This document shows, one piece after another, positions 9,362 through 17,670 of a stretch of 61,656 nt of DNA (within the stretch, counting starts at the first letter, position 1; each line of letters opens with the position of its first letter). The notes beneath the pieces were generated by a model, which worked only from the letters and a program-made list of their open reading frames with translations, did not search any database and was not told where the DNA came from. The translations under genes were made by a program, and so were the position numbers. Origin of the DNA: Jannaschia faecimaris (GTDB lineage: Bacteria > Pseudomonadota > Alphaproteobacteria > Rhodobacterales > Rhodobacteraceae); contig NZ_FNPX01000020.1 in NCBI RefSeq assembly GCF_900107415.1, positions 1 through 61,656 of the forward strand, in the 5' to 3' direction.

Positions 9362-9384
9362 ATCGCTATTCGAACAATTTCTTT

Positions 9385-9960
9385 TCAGAAGTATTCAATG
9401 TCCATCGTGTTGCTTTCCATATCGAGCATAGTCATACCCAAGAACTTCAACTCAGACCCGTCGCTCAGTTGAGCGACGACACCGCGGGTGCCCTCGTAGT
9501 ACCCCTCGACGGTCACTCCGTTAAGCAGACGGATGGTATCCTCAGAGAACGAGAAGTCGCGGATCAAATCCTGCTCGCCGTCGGAACCGTTGCCGAACAC
9601 GAAGGTGTCCTCGCCCGTCCCACCGGTCAGCGTGTCGCTGCCAGGTCCACCATTTATGGTGTCGTCGCCAATACCGCCATTGATGCGGTCATCGCCAAAG
9701 CCACCGAATATCTTGTCGTCTCCGCTACCGCCGTTGACCTTGTCGTCGCCGCTACCCGCGTTCAGGCGGTCGTCACCGGTGGAGCCTTTGAGCAAGTCGT
9801 TACCGTCGGACCCTTTGAGTACGTCATCACCCCCACCGCCCTTGATGGTGTCGTCACCACCAAGGCCATTGATGGTGTCGTCACCACCAAGGCCGTTGAT
9901 CACCTCGGACGAGGAGTCGCCCGTTATATCGTTTCCCAAATTATCGGAAGTAATTGCCAT
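9385..9960 (-). CDS. RTX calcium-binding repeat protein, secreted
   Basis: A 191-residue acidic protein. Residues about 14-120 are a continuous array of the nonapeptide GGxGxDxUx, with units such as GLGGDDTIN, GSDGNDLLK and GGSGDDKIF. These fold into a calcium-loaded parallel beta-roll. The tail, DTFVFGNGSDGEQDLIRDF, is typical of type I secretion substrates, and there is no Sec signal peptide. It is followed by a clear terminator. No type I secretion genes are in the window. Placement between polysaccharide modification genes suggests a matrix or surface protein that binds the polymer through calcium; that role is inferred. Confidence 0.85.
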   Translation of the reverse strand: MAITSDNLGNDITGDSSSEVINGLGGDDTINGLGGDDTIKGGGGDDVLKGSDGNDLLKGSTGDDRLNAGSGDDKVNGGSGDDKIFGGFGDDRINGGIGDDTINGGPGSDTLTGGTGEDTFVFGNGSDGEQDLIRDFSFSEDTIRLLNGVTVEGYYEGTRGVVAQLSDGSELKFLGMTMLDMESNTMDIEYF

Positions 9961-10249
9961 TGATCGTAGTACCTCATTAACTGTGTGAATGGCGGCGCAT
10001 CACCAATCCAAATCTGCACGCGAACCGCAGAAGCCGCCCTGCAAAGGACATAATGATGAGCACAAGGCGGACGTTACCTAGCCTATGCGTGTCACTAACA
10101 TAAGAGTTTTGGGAAACCACCATATTTTTGCCGTAATTAGCCATTTTCTAATAATCCATTGATATCTGTCAGCTCATCTTCCAAAAATTCAGCGGCCTCA
10201 AAAAAGCGGGTTTCAGACACCTGCAGTACTGGTCCAAGGAACATCACGA
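9961..10249. promoter_or_regulatory. Divergent intergenic region between RTX gene and GH16 gene
   Basis: 289 bases, AT-richer than the genes on either side, with starts pointing away in both directions. It must hold promoters for both the RTX gene and the glycanase gene. I see no unambiguous -35/-10 pair or strong operator. Confidence 0.4.
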
Positions 10250-11644
10250 ATGAGGTATCTTCTTCGCAGCGCACTTCTTTTAGTAGCACTCGCCGGGGGC
10301 TGGCGCGGCGCGGCCGCCGCCGGCCCCGACCTTATGGATATGGTCCCTATATTCGAAGAGCGATTCGCTGACGGCCTGAACCGCCACAACGGCCAGCGGG
10401 GCCTATGGTCAACGCTGCCCCGCCGTGGCCAACTGATGACCAATGCCGCCGAGGCCGTCTTCTTGGATCGCGGCGTGCTGCCACCCGAGGCGGACGTCCT
10501 CATGCCGGAGTTGCACGAGGTGACGACCGGAGGGTTATCGCTGCGCAGCGCTGCCCTTCCTGACGCGGTGCTGCCAGCGGTTCGCGCGCGCATGGAAGCG
10601 ACGGGCCAGGGCGGACGCGCAGAGGCTATCCGCTACGCCACTGCGCAGATTACCACGGCCGCCACATGGGCGCAGGTCTACGGCTACTTCGAGATCCGTG
10701 CCCGCATCCCCCGCGGTAAGGGGCGCTGGCCTGCCTTTTGGATGACCTTCGCGGGCCGTGGCTGGCCCCCTGAGATCGACGTCTTCGAAGCATACGGCAC
10801 GGGAATCAACGCACCGACGCCCAAGGATGGCCTGTTCAAGACAGCCGTCATATTCGACGCCTTCGACGCCGAGGGCGTTCGTAGCCATTCCGTCGACATT
10901 ACCAACCCCTACGACCCCGACGGCCCGGACGCCGAGACCAAGACCCGGGGCGACCGGCAGATCCACATCTTCGGGCAGGAACATCGCGGTCCCGCGCTGG
11001 AAGCTGACATCTACAGCACGCTGCACACATATGCCGTGCTCTGGGGCCCCGAAGAGATCGTCTTCTACTTCGGTACCGACCGCGCCTCCCTGCGCGAAAT
11101 ATATCGTGCCCCGACCCCCGACGACGTCCACGATCCAATGTACCTGATCGCGAATGACCAGTTCACCGCACGCGGCGGATGGTGGTCGCCGCGTCCAAGC
11201 GCTCTGGAGGAAGTACTCGCGCCCGGCAACGACTTCCTGATTGAGAGCATCACAGTGATGGCCCCCCGTCCGGCGCTACTCCTGGACATGCGCGCAGGCG
11301 ACATACCCTCAAATCCCCGCTCAAGTGTGGTACTCGACACCCTCGGGGACGACGTCATCGCCCCAGGCACAGGCTTCGACCTGATCGAGCTGTCGGGCGG
11401 TGTCGACGAGATCAGAGTGCGCCGCGGACGCGAGGGCACAGTCGTCTCGGGCTTCGGTCCCGACGATAGTCTCGACCTTAGGGGATTCTCCATCGCCACC
11501 CCGGCCGAAGCGCTGGCACGGCTGACCCAAGTAGGCCCCGACGTATGGCTGTCGGCGACCGCTACGCCATTCTGGCCCCAGAGCGTGATCTTCCGCGACC
11601 GGCAGGTCACAGATTTCTCCGAAGCCCAGTTTACGCTGCGCTGA
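10250..11644 (+). CDS. Secreted glycoside hydrolase family 16 endoglycanase
   Basis: A 464-residue protein with a Sec-type signal peptide (about 1-24, ending AAAAG). The GH16 catalytic motif ExDxxE is EIDVFE at 175-180, in which the first Glu is nucleophile and the last acid/base. It is preceded by YGYFEIRARIP and GRWPAFWM, both standard GH16 blocks. Residues about 340-464 form an extra domain (LDTLGDDVIAPGTGFDLIELSGG), related to the DxI/GxD beta-roll modules of secreted polysaccharide enzymes. ExoK and ExsH of rhizobia trim exopolysaccharide in this way, so this enzyme probably sets chain length of the polymer made here. Its last 14 bases overlap the convergent ExoQ-type gene. Confidence 0.87.
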   Translation: MRYLLRSALLLVALAGGWRGAAAAGPDLMDMVPIFEERFADGLNRHNGQRGLWSTLPRRGQLMTNAAEAVFLDRGVLPPEADVLMPELHEVTTGGLSLRSAALPDAVLPAVRARMEATGQGGRAEAIRYATAQITTAATWAQVYGYFEIRARIPRGKGRWPAFWMTFAGRGWPPEIDVFEAYGTGINAPTPKDGLFKTAVIFDAFDAEGVRSHSVDITNPYDPDGPDAETKTRGDRQIHIFGQEHRGPALEADIYSTLHTYAVLWGPEEIVFYFGTDRASLREIYRAPTPDDVHDPMYLIANDQFTARGGWWSPRPSALEEVLAPGNDFLIESITVMAPRPALLLDMRAGDIPSNPRSSVVLDTLGDDVIAPGTGFDLIELSGGVDEIRVRRGREGTVVSGFGPDDSLDLRGFSIATPAEALARLTQVGPDVWLSATATPFWPQSVIFRDRQVTDFSEAQFTLR

Positions 11645-12947
11645 ACCCCTGCGGGCGGGGCGATCGGTGCCGACGCGGGGGGTTTCGGAACGATAGCGAT
11701 ACGCCGAACACCACCACTAGAATCCACGGGATAGCGTGCTGCTGGAAGAGCTGGGCACCAAACATCGCCATCATGTACATACCCAGCGTGAGCGTCAGAG
11801 CCCAGGCCGCCAGTACGTCACCGCGCCGGCGGGTGCGCTGCATCGACCGATATAATGTCGTGCTCATGGCCAGTGTATGCGCGATCAAGCCTAGAGGGCC
11901 CAGCATGATCAGCAGCTCGAGGATCAGGTTGTGAAACCCCCCCACTCCCTCGCCATACTGGCTCTGGAGCGCGATGATCTGGTTCTGGAAGGCAGGATGC
12001 GTCCAGAATCCGTTGGCACCAAAACCCAGCAGCGGGTTCTCGTCGAGGTGCCGGATCGCGAAGTCCCACAGCACCGTGCGCCCGGTCAGCGTCGTATCGC
12101 GCCCCAGCAGCTCCAGCAATCCCGACAGCGGAGAGATGCTGAACCCCAGTGAGAGGAAAAGCGCCAATGCCAATGGCAGGGTCGCCAAGGCGAAGACCAC
12201 AGTCCAGCCGCCGCGCCATCCTAGCATCACCCAGATCAAAATACCGCCGACCGCCAGAATTCCCGACAGCCCGACGGCCGTCGCTGAACCTGAGATTGAG
12301 ATCAGGAAAACATTGACCCCCAAGGCCGCCAGCAGCGCTAACCGCAGCCCGAGCCGCAGGCCTGAAATCAGGAAAACGCCGAAGACGCAGGTCACTGTGA
12401 ACAGAACCGTCCGGTGCCCCAATACGTTCTTGGACAGAAATATCCCCTTAAAATTATTGCGGTGATCATAGGCCGGGGTAAATGCACCGCCAAAGTTAGC
12501 CAGCGACGAAAGAACAGTGATAAACAGCACCGCCGTCAGGGCAATGAATATCTGGTCAAGCGTGAAGCGCATGCCAATCAAGACCGCGATCATCACGCTG
12601 AACATCAGTTGCAGCGAGAAGCGGAGCGTCTGGGTGGGCACGTCCGACCACAGCACCGACAGCAGGCAAAGCGCCGGATAAAGCAGGAAGACCCAGTTCC
12701 GGCTCAGGACTGTGACATAGGCCGGGAACAGGGCCGCAATTCGCAACATCGCATAGGCATAAGCCATCAGCCAGAACGCCGAATGTAGCCCCAAGAACAC
12801 AAAGGCATTCATGCTAATGAAGAAAACGAAGGCCATGTAGAGGAAATCGATCACGTCAACTATCCCGCGTAGGCTCGACGAGCCGCGCACATGGCCACTA
12901 AAAGGCGGCGCGGGCCTGAATCCGACGGGGACGGTTGCGTCGCTCAC
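11631..12947 (-). CDS. ExoQ/Wzy-type polysaccharide polymerase (O-antigen ligase family)
   Basis: A 438-residue membrane protein with about 11 to 12 helices and one large periplasmic loop. That loop carries the Wzy_C/WaaL-type region GRTVLWDFAIRHLDENPLLG and GFHNLILELLIMLGPLGL. The overall match is to ExoQ, which joins repeat units of exopolysaccharide at the periplasmic face. The start is GTG, overlapping the stop of the ExoF-type gene by four bases (GTGA), so the two are translationally coupled. The 3' end overlaps the convergent GH16 gene by 14 bases. It could be a ligase rather than a polymerase, but the ExoF/ExoP context favours polymerisation. Confidence 0.83.
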   Translation of the reverse strand: MSDATVPVGFRPAPPFSGHVRGSSSLRGIVDVIDFLYMAFVFFISMNAFVFLGLHSAFWLMAYAYAMLRIAALFPAYVTVLSRNWVFLLYPALCLLSVLWSDVPTQTLRFSLQLMFSVMIAVLIGMRFTLDQIFIALTAVLFITVLSSLANFGGAFTPAYDHRNNFKGIFLSKNVLGHRTVLFTVTCVFGVFLISGLRLGLRLALLAALGVNVFLISISGSATAVGLSGILAVGGILIWVMLGWRGGWTVVFALATLPLALALFLSLGFSISPLSGLLELLGRDTTLTGRTVLWDFAIRHLDENPLLGFGANGFWTHPAFQNQIIALQSQYGEGVGGFHNLILELLIMLGPLGLIAHTLAMSTTLYRSMQRTRRRGDVLAAWALTLTLGMYMMAMFGAQLFQQHAIPWILVVVFGVSLSFRNPPRRHRSPRPQGFSAA

Positions 12948-14164
12948 TGGGACGGAATCGGCTGCTCGGTCGTGACCTCTATGACGTCCCCCGGAAGCAG
13001 CGGGTCGTCCAGCGCGAGTTCGTGCCGAGTAACGGCGTCGCCCGCCCCGCGATAAACCACGACGCGAGTCACGGAGCGGGTGGCGGCTTGCATGAACGAC
13101 GACAAGCCGGCGGCGTCGATCTTGGCGCGGGCACCGGCCATGCGTTTCCGGATGGCGACGAGGTCGGCATAGGTGGCGGCACGTTCGGCCAACAGCGCTG
13201 AGCGGGCCTCGTCAACACCGGCATCGAGTTCCTCGGCCAAGGTGCTCCGCCCGATGCGAGCCTCAGCCAGCATGGACTCGGTATCGAGCACACGGATGTT
13301 GGTGATCAGGCCGGCACTGCGCGCCGAGTTCAGCCGGTCGATGGGTACCACACGCCGGTCAAACATCTCCTGCACCCGCGCCAGTTCCTCTGCTTCCAGC
13401 CGCGCGGCTTCCTCGTAGCCCGCGAGCGTGCGCTCTAGGTAGCTGACACGCTGGTCGTAGAGTTCGAGCTGCTCCTCGAGTTGCAGATCGCTACTGTCCT
13501 GGACCGAGAGGTCGAGGCCAATCCGGTCGCGCGTCTGGTCTAGGTAGGACAGCCCCAAATGCTCGGCGACGATGCGGCGCGTGATTTCGGAGGGGGCTTC
13601 GGCACGATCCGCGAGCATCGCGTCTAGCCGCCATAGTTCGGCCAGCTCTAGCGCTTCATCCAGCGCCAACTCGTCGAAGGTCCCCAGCAGACTGACAACG
13701 TCCAGCGGCGACAGCTCCCGGCCGTCGGTGGTACCCGCGCCCCCGGCGGACGCAACCGCAGCTCGCGCGGTCATCCCCGGCGAAAAGTCGACCGGCCCGG
13801 GCGAGACCACCGCCCCGCCCACGGTCACATGGCGGTAGCCGTCCATGGCGAGGAAAATATTGTCAGGGCCCAGCAGGATAGTGCTCCGCGCCTCGTTGGG
13901 CCCATAGATCGTAACCTCCGACCCAGTGGCCGTCAGCGAAAGGGCCGCGCGGATCTGCTCGAGCGTCTTGCCGGCCACTTGGATGCTGCCGACATAGGGA
14001 AACCGCATATTTCCATCCATGTCCACAATCGAAGTCATGTCCCCGCCGGGAAGACCGGAGACGAACAGACGGACGCTGTCGCCGGGTTGGAGAGCGTAGT
14101 CCTGCGCACCGGCCCCGGACGACATGGCGGCACAGAATGCGAAGGTCAGCAGGCGAAGGATCAT
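12944..14164 (-). CDS. ExoF-type polysaccharide export protein (OPX/Wza family)
   Basis: A 406-residue periplasmic/outer-membrane export protein. It has a signal peptide (MILRLLTFAFCAAMSSGAGA), then the export domain with YALQPGDSVRLFVSG and a SLBB-like domain containing HVTVGGAVVSPGPV near 110-125. A long coiled coil follows at about 225-350, rich in Glu, Ala and Arg. This layout matches ExoF of rhizobia rather than E. coli Wza. It should form the outer part of the conduit with the ExoP-type protein at 15268-17457. No lipobox cysteine is seen at the cleavage site, so it is not a typical lipoprotein. It is the first gene of the operon with the ExoQ-type polymerase. Confidence 0.85.
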   Translation of the reverse strand: MILRLLTFAFCAAMSSGAGAQDYALQPGDSVRLFVSGLPGGDMTSIVDMDGNMRFPYVGSIQVAGKTLEQIRAALSLTATGSEVTIYGPNEARSTILLGPDNIFLAMDGYRHVTVGGAVVSPGPVDFSPGMTARAAVASAGGAGTTDGRELSPLDVVSLLGTFDELALDEALELAELWRLDAMLADRAEAPSEITRRIVAEHLGLSYLDQTRDRIGLDLSVQDSSDLQLEEQLELYDQRVSYLERTLAGYEEAARLEAEELARVQEMFDRRVVPIDRLNSARSAGLITNIRVLDTESMLAEARIGRSTLAEELDAGVDEARSALLAERAATYADLVAIRKRMAGARAKIDAAGLSSFMQAATRSVTRVVVYRGAGDAVTRHELALDDPLLPGDVIEVTTEQPIPSQ

Positions 14165-14407
14165 GGAAAGAGTCCGGAGGAGAATGGCGCAGGCGTTGCA
14201 GGGAACCGGCGGGCGGAGAACTCATTATACCATAGAAAAATCGTTCCGAGTCCGCAAGCGCCGGTCGATCCTCGCGGTCGGCCGCTTGCGGACCGGCGCG
14301 CGCCCGATATAGCGTCCCGTAGCCGTCCGCCGCCCTGCCCGCCCGCCCTAGGAAAACGGGTGCGGGGGACCCCATCCGAACCGAGACCCCTCTGGGAGCA
14401 CCCTGAA

Positions 14408-15262
14408 ATGCCGACCCCCCCCCCTGCCTCCGACCGGCCCTCGACGACGGCGCGGCTGCGCACTCTGCGTCGCGAATGGCTGGACGCCCGGGGGCTTTCT
14501 GCGATCGGGCGACGTATATATTCCTCGCGCGTGGCCTTCGTGCACGTGCCCAAATGCGCCGGACGCTCGGTCGAAAGGGGCCTTCGCCGAGCCCACCGCT
14601 GGTCGCGTGGCCATGTCCACGCCGGCGCAACCTTCGACCAAGCTGCCGGGCTTCTCGGTCGTCCGATTGCCGACCAAGACGATCGGCAAACGGTGCTTGA
14701 GGCGGCCAGCGATCGGCGCGCCGCCGTCTATGCGTATCACCTAGCCCTCGGTCTCGGGTGCGTCACCGGCCATGCGCCCGTGAACGCCGCCCTCGTGCGG
14801 CTCCATGCCGAGCGCCACGCTTTCGTGACAGTGCTGCGCGATCCCGTTGAGCGTTTCGTGTCGCATTTCCGCTATAGCTACATGGCCGAAGGCCAAGGTC
14901 GGATCGACCTGAATCTTGAAGCCTTCCTGCGCACGCGGCGGGCGGTGACGTTCGGATCGATGTACGCCAAGTACTTTGCCCACGGAGTGCCGCCCGAGCG
15001 CACCGCCGGGGCAGTTCGCGACTGTCTAGAGCAGTTCGCCGCGATCGGCTTCATCGACGACATGAGCAGATTCGAGCGCGACGTCGCCGCCGCTTTGGGA
15101 CGCAGGGTCTCGTTCGGTCATATCAACAAAACCGCCACCAGGCGGAGCAGCGCGCCCTCCGAGGGGATCGACCCGGACCTCAGGGCTGAGATCGTGCGGC
15201 TCTGCGCTCCGGACCGAGAGATCTACGCCTGGGCCCGCGCACGGGCCGACCGCGACGGCTGA
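14408..15262 (+). CDS. Sulfotransferase family protein with poly-C start
   Basis: About 284 residues from the ATG at 14408, which has GGGAGCA upstream. The PAPS loop is FVHVPKCAGRSV at residues 44-55, and the 3'-phosphate site is VLRDPVERFVSHF at 142-154; it is Sulfotransfer_2-like. It is related to, but clearly distinct from, the protein at 7270-8094. Codons 3-6 include a run of ten C (14415-14424), so slippage of one base would abolish the product. The gene stands alone on the plus strand between the minus-strand ExoF and ExoP genes and ends five bases from the ExoP stop. The acceptor is unknown. Confidence 0.82.
   Translation: MPTPPPASDRPSTTARLRTLRREWLDARGLSAIGRRIYSSRVAFVHVPKCAGRSVERGLRRAHRWSRGHVHAGATFDQAAGLLGRPIADQDDRQTVLEAASDRRAAVYAYHLALGLGCVTGHAPVNAALVRLHAERHAFVTVLRDPVERFVSHFRYSYMAEGQGRIDLNLEAFLRTRRAVTFGSMYAKYFAHGVPPERTAGAVRDCLEQFAAIGFIDDMSRFERDVAAALGRRVSFGHINKTATRRSSAPSEGIDPDLRAEIVRLCAPDREIYAWARARADRDG
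14415..14424 (+). repeat. Homopolymeric C10 tract inside a sulfotransferase start region
   Basis: Ten consecutive C directly after ATGCCGA, within codons 3 to 6. Tracts of this length at gene starts are classic sites of slipped-strand phase variation. In this copy the frame is open. Confidence 0.7.
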
Positions 15263-15267
15263 GGCCC

Positions 15268-17457
15268 CTAATCCGGTAGGACATCGTAACGCTTCATCTT
15301 GCGGTCTTGAACCTGCGACAGGAACACGCCGGCGATGGCCCGCGCAACGATGGGCCGCTGGCGCAAGACCGACCGCAGGGCGCTGGTCGACACCCGGCCG
15401 AATCGCACTACGACGAAGACCTTGACTATCTGCGGCAAGCTCAGCAAGTCCTCGACGGTAGTGGTCAGGGTACCCGCATCAATTACCGTCAGTTCGTCCG
15501 GGCCGGAGGCCTCCTCGAGCAGGCTGCGCACCGCGCGGACATAGTGGCTGGGATCGAGCTGCCAATAATGATCAATCGGGATCGCCTGTAGCAGTCGCAA
15601 GCGCGGGCTCAGCCGCCGAATCAGGGCGACGTCGCCCCAAGTCTCTTCGATGTCTTCCTCGGCGGCCTCGCCGAACAAGCGCGACAGCGTGCCGGTGTGC
15701 GGATCGCCGTCCACTAGCAGCACATCCTTCCCCCGATCCGACAGGAAGACCGCGAGGTTGGTCGCGAAAGTCGTCTTACCATCGCCTTGGCGCGGCGAGG
15801 TGATGAGGACACTATAGACTTGCCCATCCACAGGATCGGTCATCAACGTCGCCGCCCGGCGCAAAGTCTCGCCTAGCCTGCGCGATCCCGAGTAGGTTCC
15901 CGACAGCAGTCGCACGAGCTGCTGGCGGTCCAAACGGGAGTGGTCCGCCATGTTCAGCCGGTCGCCTATCGCGGGCGGTAGCGGCAGGTCACGCGTCCGC
16001 AGCATCGGGACGGCACCGCCATAGGTCAGCCCGAGCGCATCGGTAACGTCCCGCGGCGCACGCAGACGATCGTCGAGCTGTTCACGCAGGAACACCAACC
16101 CGAGCCCCAGGATCGCCCCACCCAAAGCACCCGCGATGACGGTCAGCAGCCCTCCAGAGACGCTGGGACGCTCCGGAGGCACGGCCAAGTCGACGATCCG
16201 GGCGATGCTGGGCGTGAAGCGGTCGGCACCTTCGCTCTCGCGCAGGCGGTTGGAGACTACGGTGTACTGGTTGCGCAGGGAATTGATCTCGCGCTCGAGC
16301 GCATCGAGCGGGATGCGCACTGTGCCCAGCCGGTCGGCTTCCCGCTCGAGGGTCTCACGTTCCTCGGCCAGCGCAGCTAGGTTGGCCTCGGCCACCGCGA
16401 TCCGCGCCTCGCGAGTGTCGCGCAGGCGGATCAACTCGCTGCGGAATTGCTCAACCACGCGCTCCAGGATCCGCGCCAAGTCGTCGTTCCAGCCCCCGGC
16501 CGCGTTCTGCTCCTGCAGCCGCCGCAGCTGATCCTGGAACTGCCCCATCCCCCAGTCCTCCAAGCTGAGGCTGGCCAGCGAGCCGATCTCGAGCGGCGCG
16601 TCCAGCCGCTTTATGTCCAGCGCGATGCTCTGGAGCTGGGAGCGGCCCTCTCGAATGATCGAGCGGGCGTTGATCGTCCGGCTGTCGATGTCGGCGATCT
16701 GCTGGGTGACGGTGTTGTTGGTCTCGGAGCGGGGGATATCGTTGGCAATCCGGTAGGCTTGGGCCTCCGCCTCGCGTTCGGCGATCGCGTCCGACAGGCG
16801 CGAGATCTCGGCCCTCAGCTGGCGGGTCGCCTGAGCGGCCCGGTCGACCTGCTCGTCGGACTGCAGCACGAGGTACTCACGCGCCAAGGTGTTGACGACG
16901 AAGGCCGCCAGCTCGGAGTTCTGAGCGCGGAACCGCATCGTGATAATGTAGGTAGCCCCCTCGCGCTCGATAGCCAGTTTGCTGCGGACCCAGCGGACTA
17001 GATCCTCGAGCCGCTGCGCCTCCGTCGGAGGCTCAACCAAGTCCACGGGCAGCAGCCGGGCGCGGAGCCGGGCCAGCGCCGAGGGAGCGGCGTCCCCGTC
17101 ACCCTCCTCGACCCTGGGCTCGGGCAGCTGTTCGACTACGCGATACAGCAGCCGGTCGGAGCGCAGTATCTCGATCTCCGAATCCACCACCAGCGCATCA
17201 GCCAGCAACAGCGTAGGTGCCGGCTGCACGCCACCGGCACCGCCGGCGATCCGCGGGTCGATCAGAAGGCTGGCACGGGCTGTGTAGACGTCGTCGCGCG
17301 ACAGCACGTAGACTACCGTCGCCCCGGTGAACACCAGAACCGTCAGCGCAATTAGCCACAGATTGCGGCGGACCCCATCGTAGGCGTTTCGCGCCAGCTC
17401 CGAAATGTCCAGGCTGGTATCGTCTTCGGTCGGTCGGGCTCGGAAGATGTCAGTCAT
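15268..17457 (-). CDS. ExoP/Wzc-type polysaccharide co-polymerase
   Basis: A 729-residue inner-membrane protein that controls polymer length and links to the ExoF-type exporter. It has a Wzz domain with a first membrane helix at about 30-52, a long periplasmic coiled-coil region (about 190-400), and a second helix near 435-455. The cytoplasmic BY-kinase domain has Walker A SPRQGDGKTTF at 554-564 and Walker A' LLVDGDPHTG at about 580-589. The usual Walker B aspartate region reads VIDAGTL at about 658. The C-terminus ends KMKRYDVLPD with a single tyrosine, so the tyrosine-rich tail that is normally autophosphorylated is absent. It is transcribed alone, with a 213-base divergent promoter region shared with the flippase. 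Confidence 0.88.
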   Translation of the reverse strand: MTDIFRARPTEDDTSLDISELARNAYDGVRRNLWLIALTVLVFTGATVVYVLSRDDVYTARASLLIDPRIAGGAGGVQPAPTLLLADALVVDSEIEILRSDRLLYRVVEQLPEPRVEEGDGDAAPSALARLRARLLPVDLVEPPTEAQRLEDLVRWVRSKLAIEREGATYIITMRFRAQNSELAAFVVNTLAREYLVLQSDEQVDRAAQATRQLRAEISRLSDAIAEREAEAQAYRIANDIPRSETNNTVTQQIADIDSRTINARSIIREGRSQLQSIALDIKRLDAPLEIGSLASLSLEDWGMGQFQDQLRRLQEQNAAGGWNDDLARILERVVEQFRSELIRLRDTREARIAVAEANLAALAEERETLEREADRLGTVRIPLDALEREINSLRNQYTVVSNRLRESEGADRFTPSIARIVDLAVPPERPSVSGGLLTVIAGALGGAILGLGLVFLREQLDDRLRAPRDVTDALGLTYGGAVPMLRTRDLPLPPAIGDRLNMADHSRLDRQQLVRLLSGTYSGSRRLGETLRRAATLMTDPVDGQVYSVLITSPRQGDGKTTFATNLAVFLSDRGKDVLLVDGDPHTGTLSRLFGEAAEEDIEETWGDVALIRRLSPRLRLLQAIPIDHYWQLDPSHYVRAVRSLLEEASGPDELTVIDAGTLTTTVEDLLSLPQIVKVFVVVRFGRVSTSALRSVLRQRPIVARAIAGVFLSQVQDRKMKRYDVLPD

Positions 17458-17670
17458 GGGCCGGTCGCGCTCTGCAGTAGGTTACGATGCGGCCGTTGGA
17501 CGGCCATTTGAGGGAGTAGCACCGCTTAACGGATAAGGCGACACCGCGACGACGGGCGCGGCTCTAGGCGGCTCGGGACCCCAGAAAACCGTTGTCGCCC
17601 AGGGGTCCTTCGCCCATACATCGCCTTACCCCACGCGCCGCTCAGTGACGGGGACGATTATTCTCTATTC

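Noticed and set aside
13829-14407. N-terminal extension of the third sulfotransferase gene
   Set aside because: It would overlap the ExoF-type gene on the other strand. The ATG at 14408 has a ribosome site and leads straight into the conserved domain.
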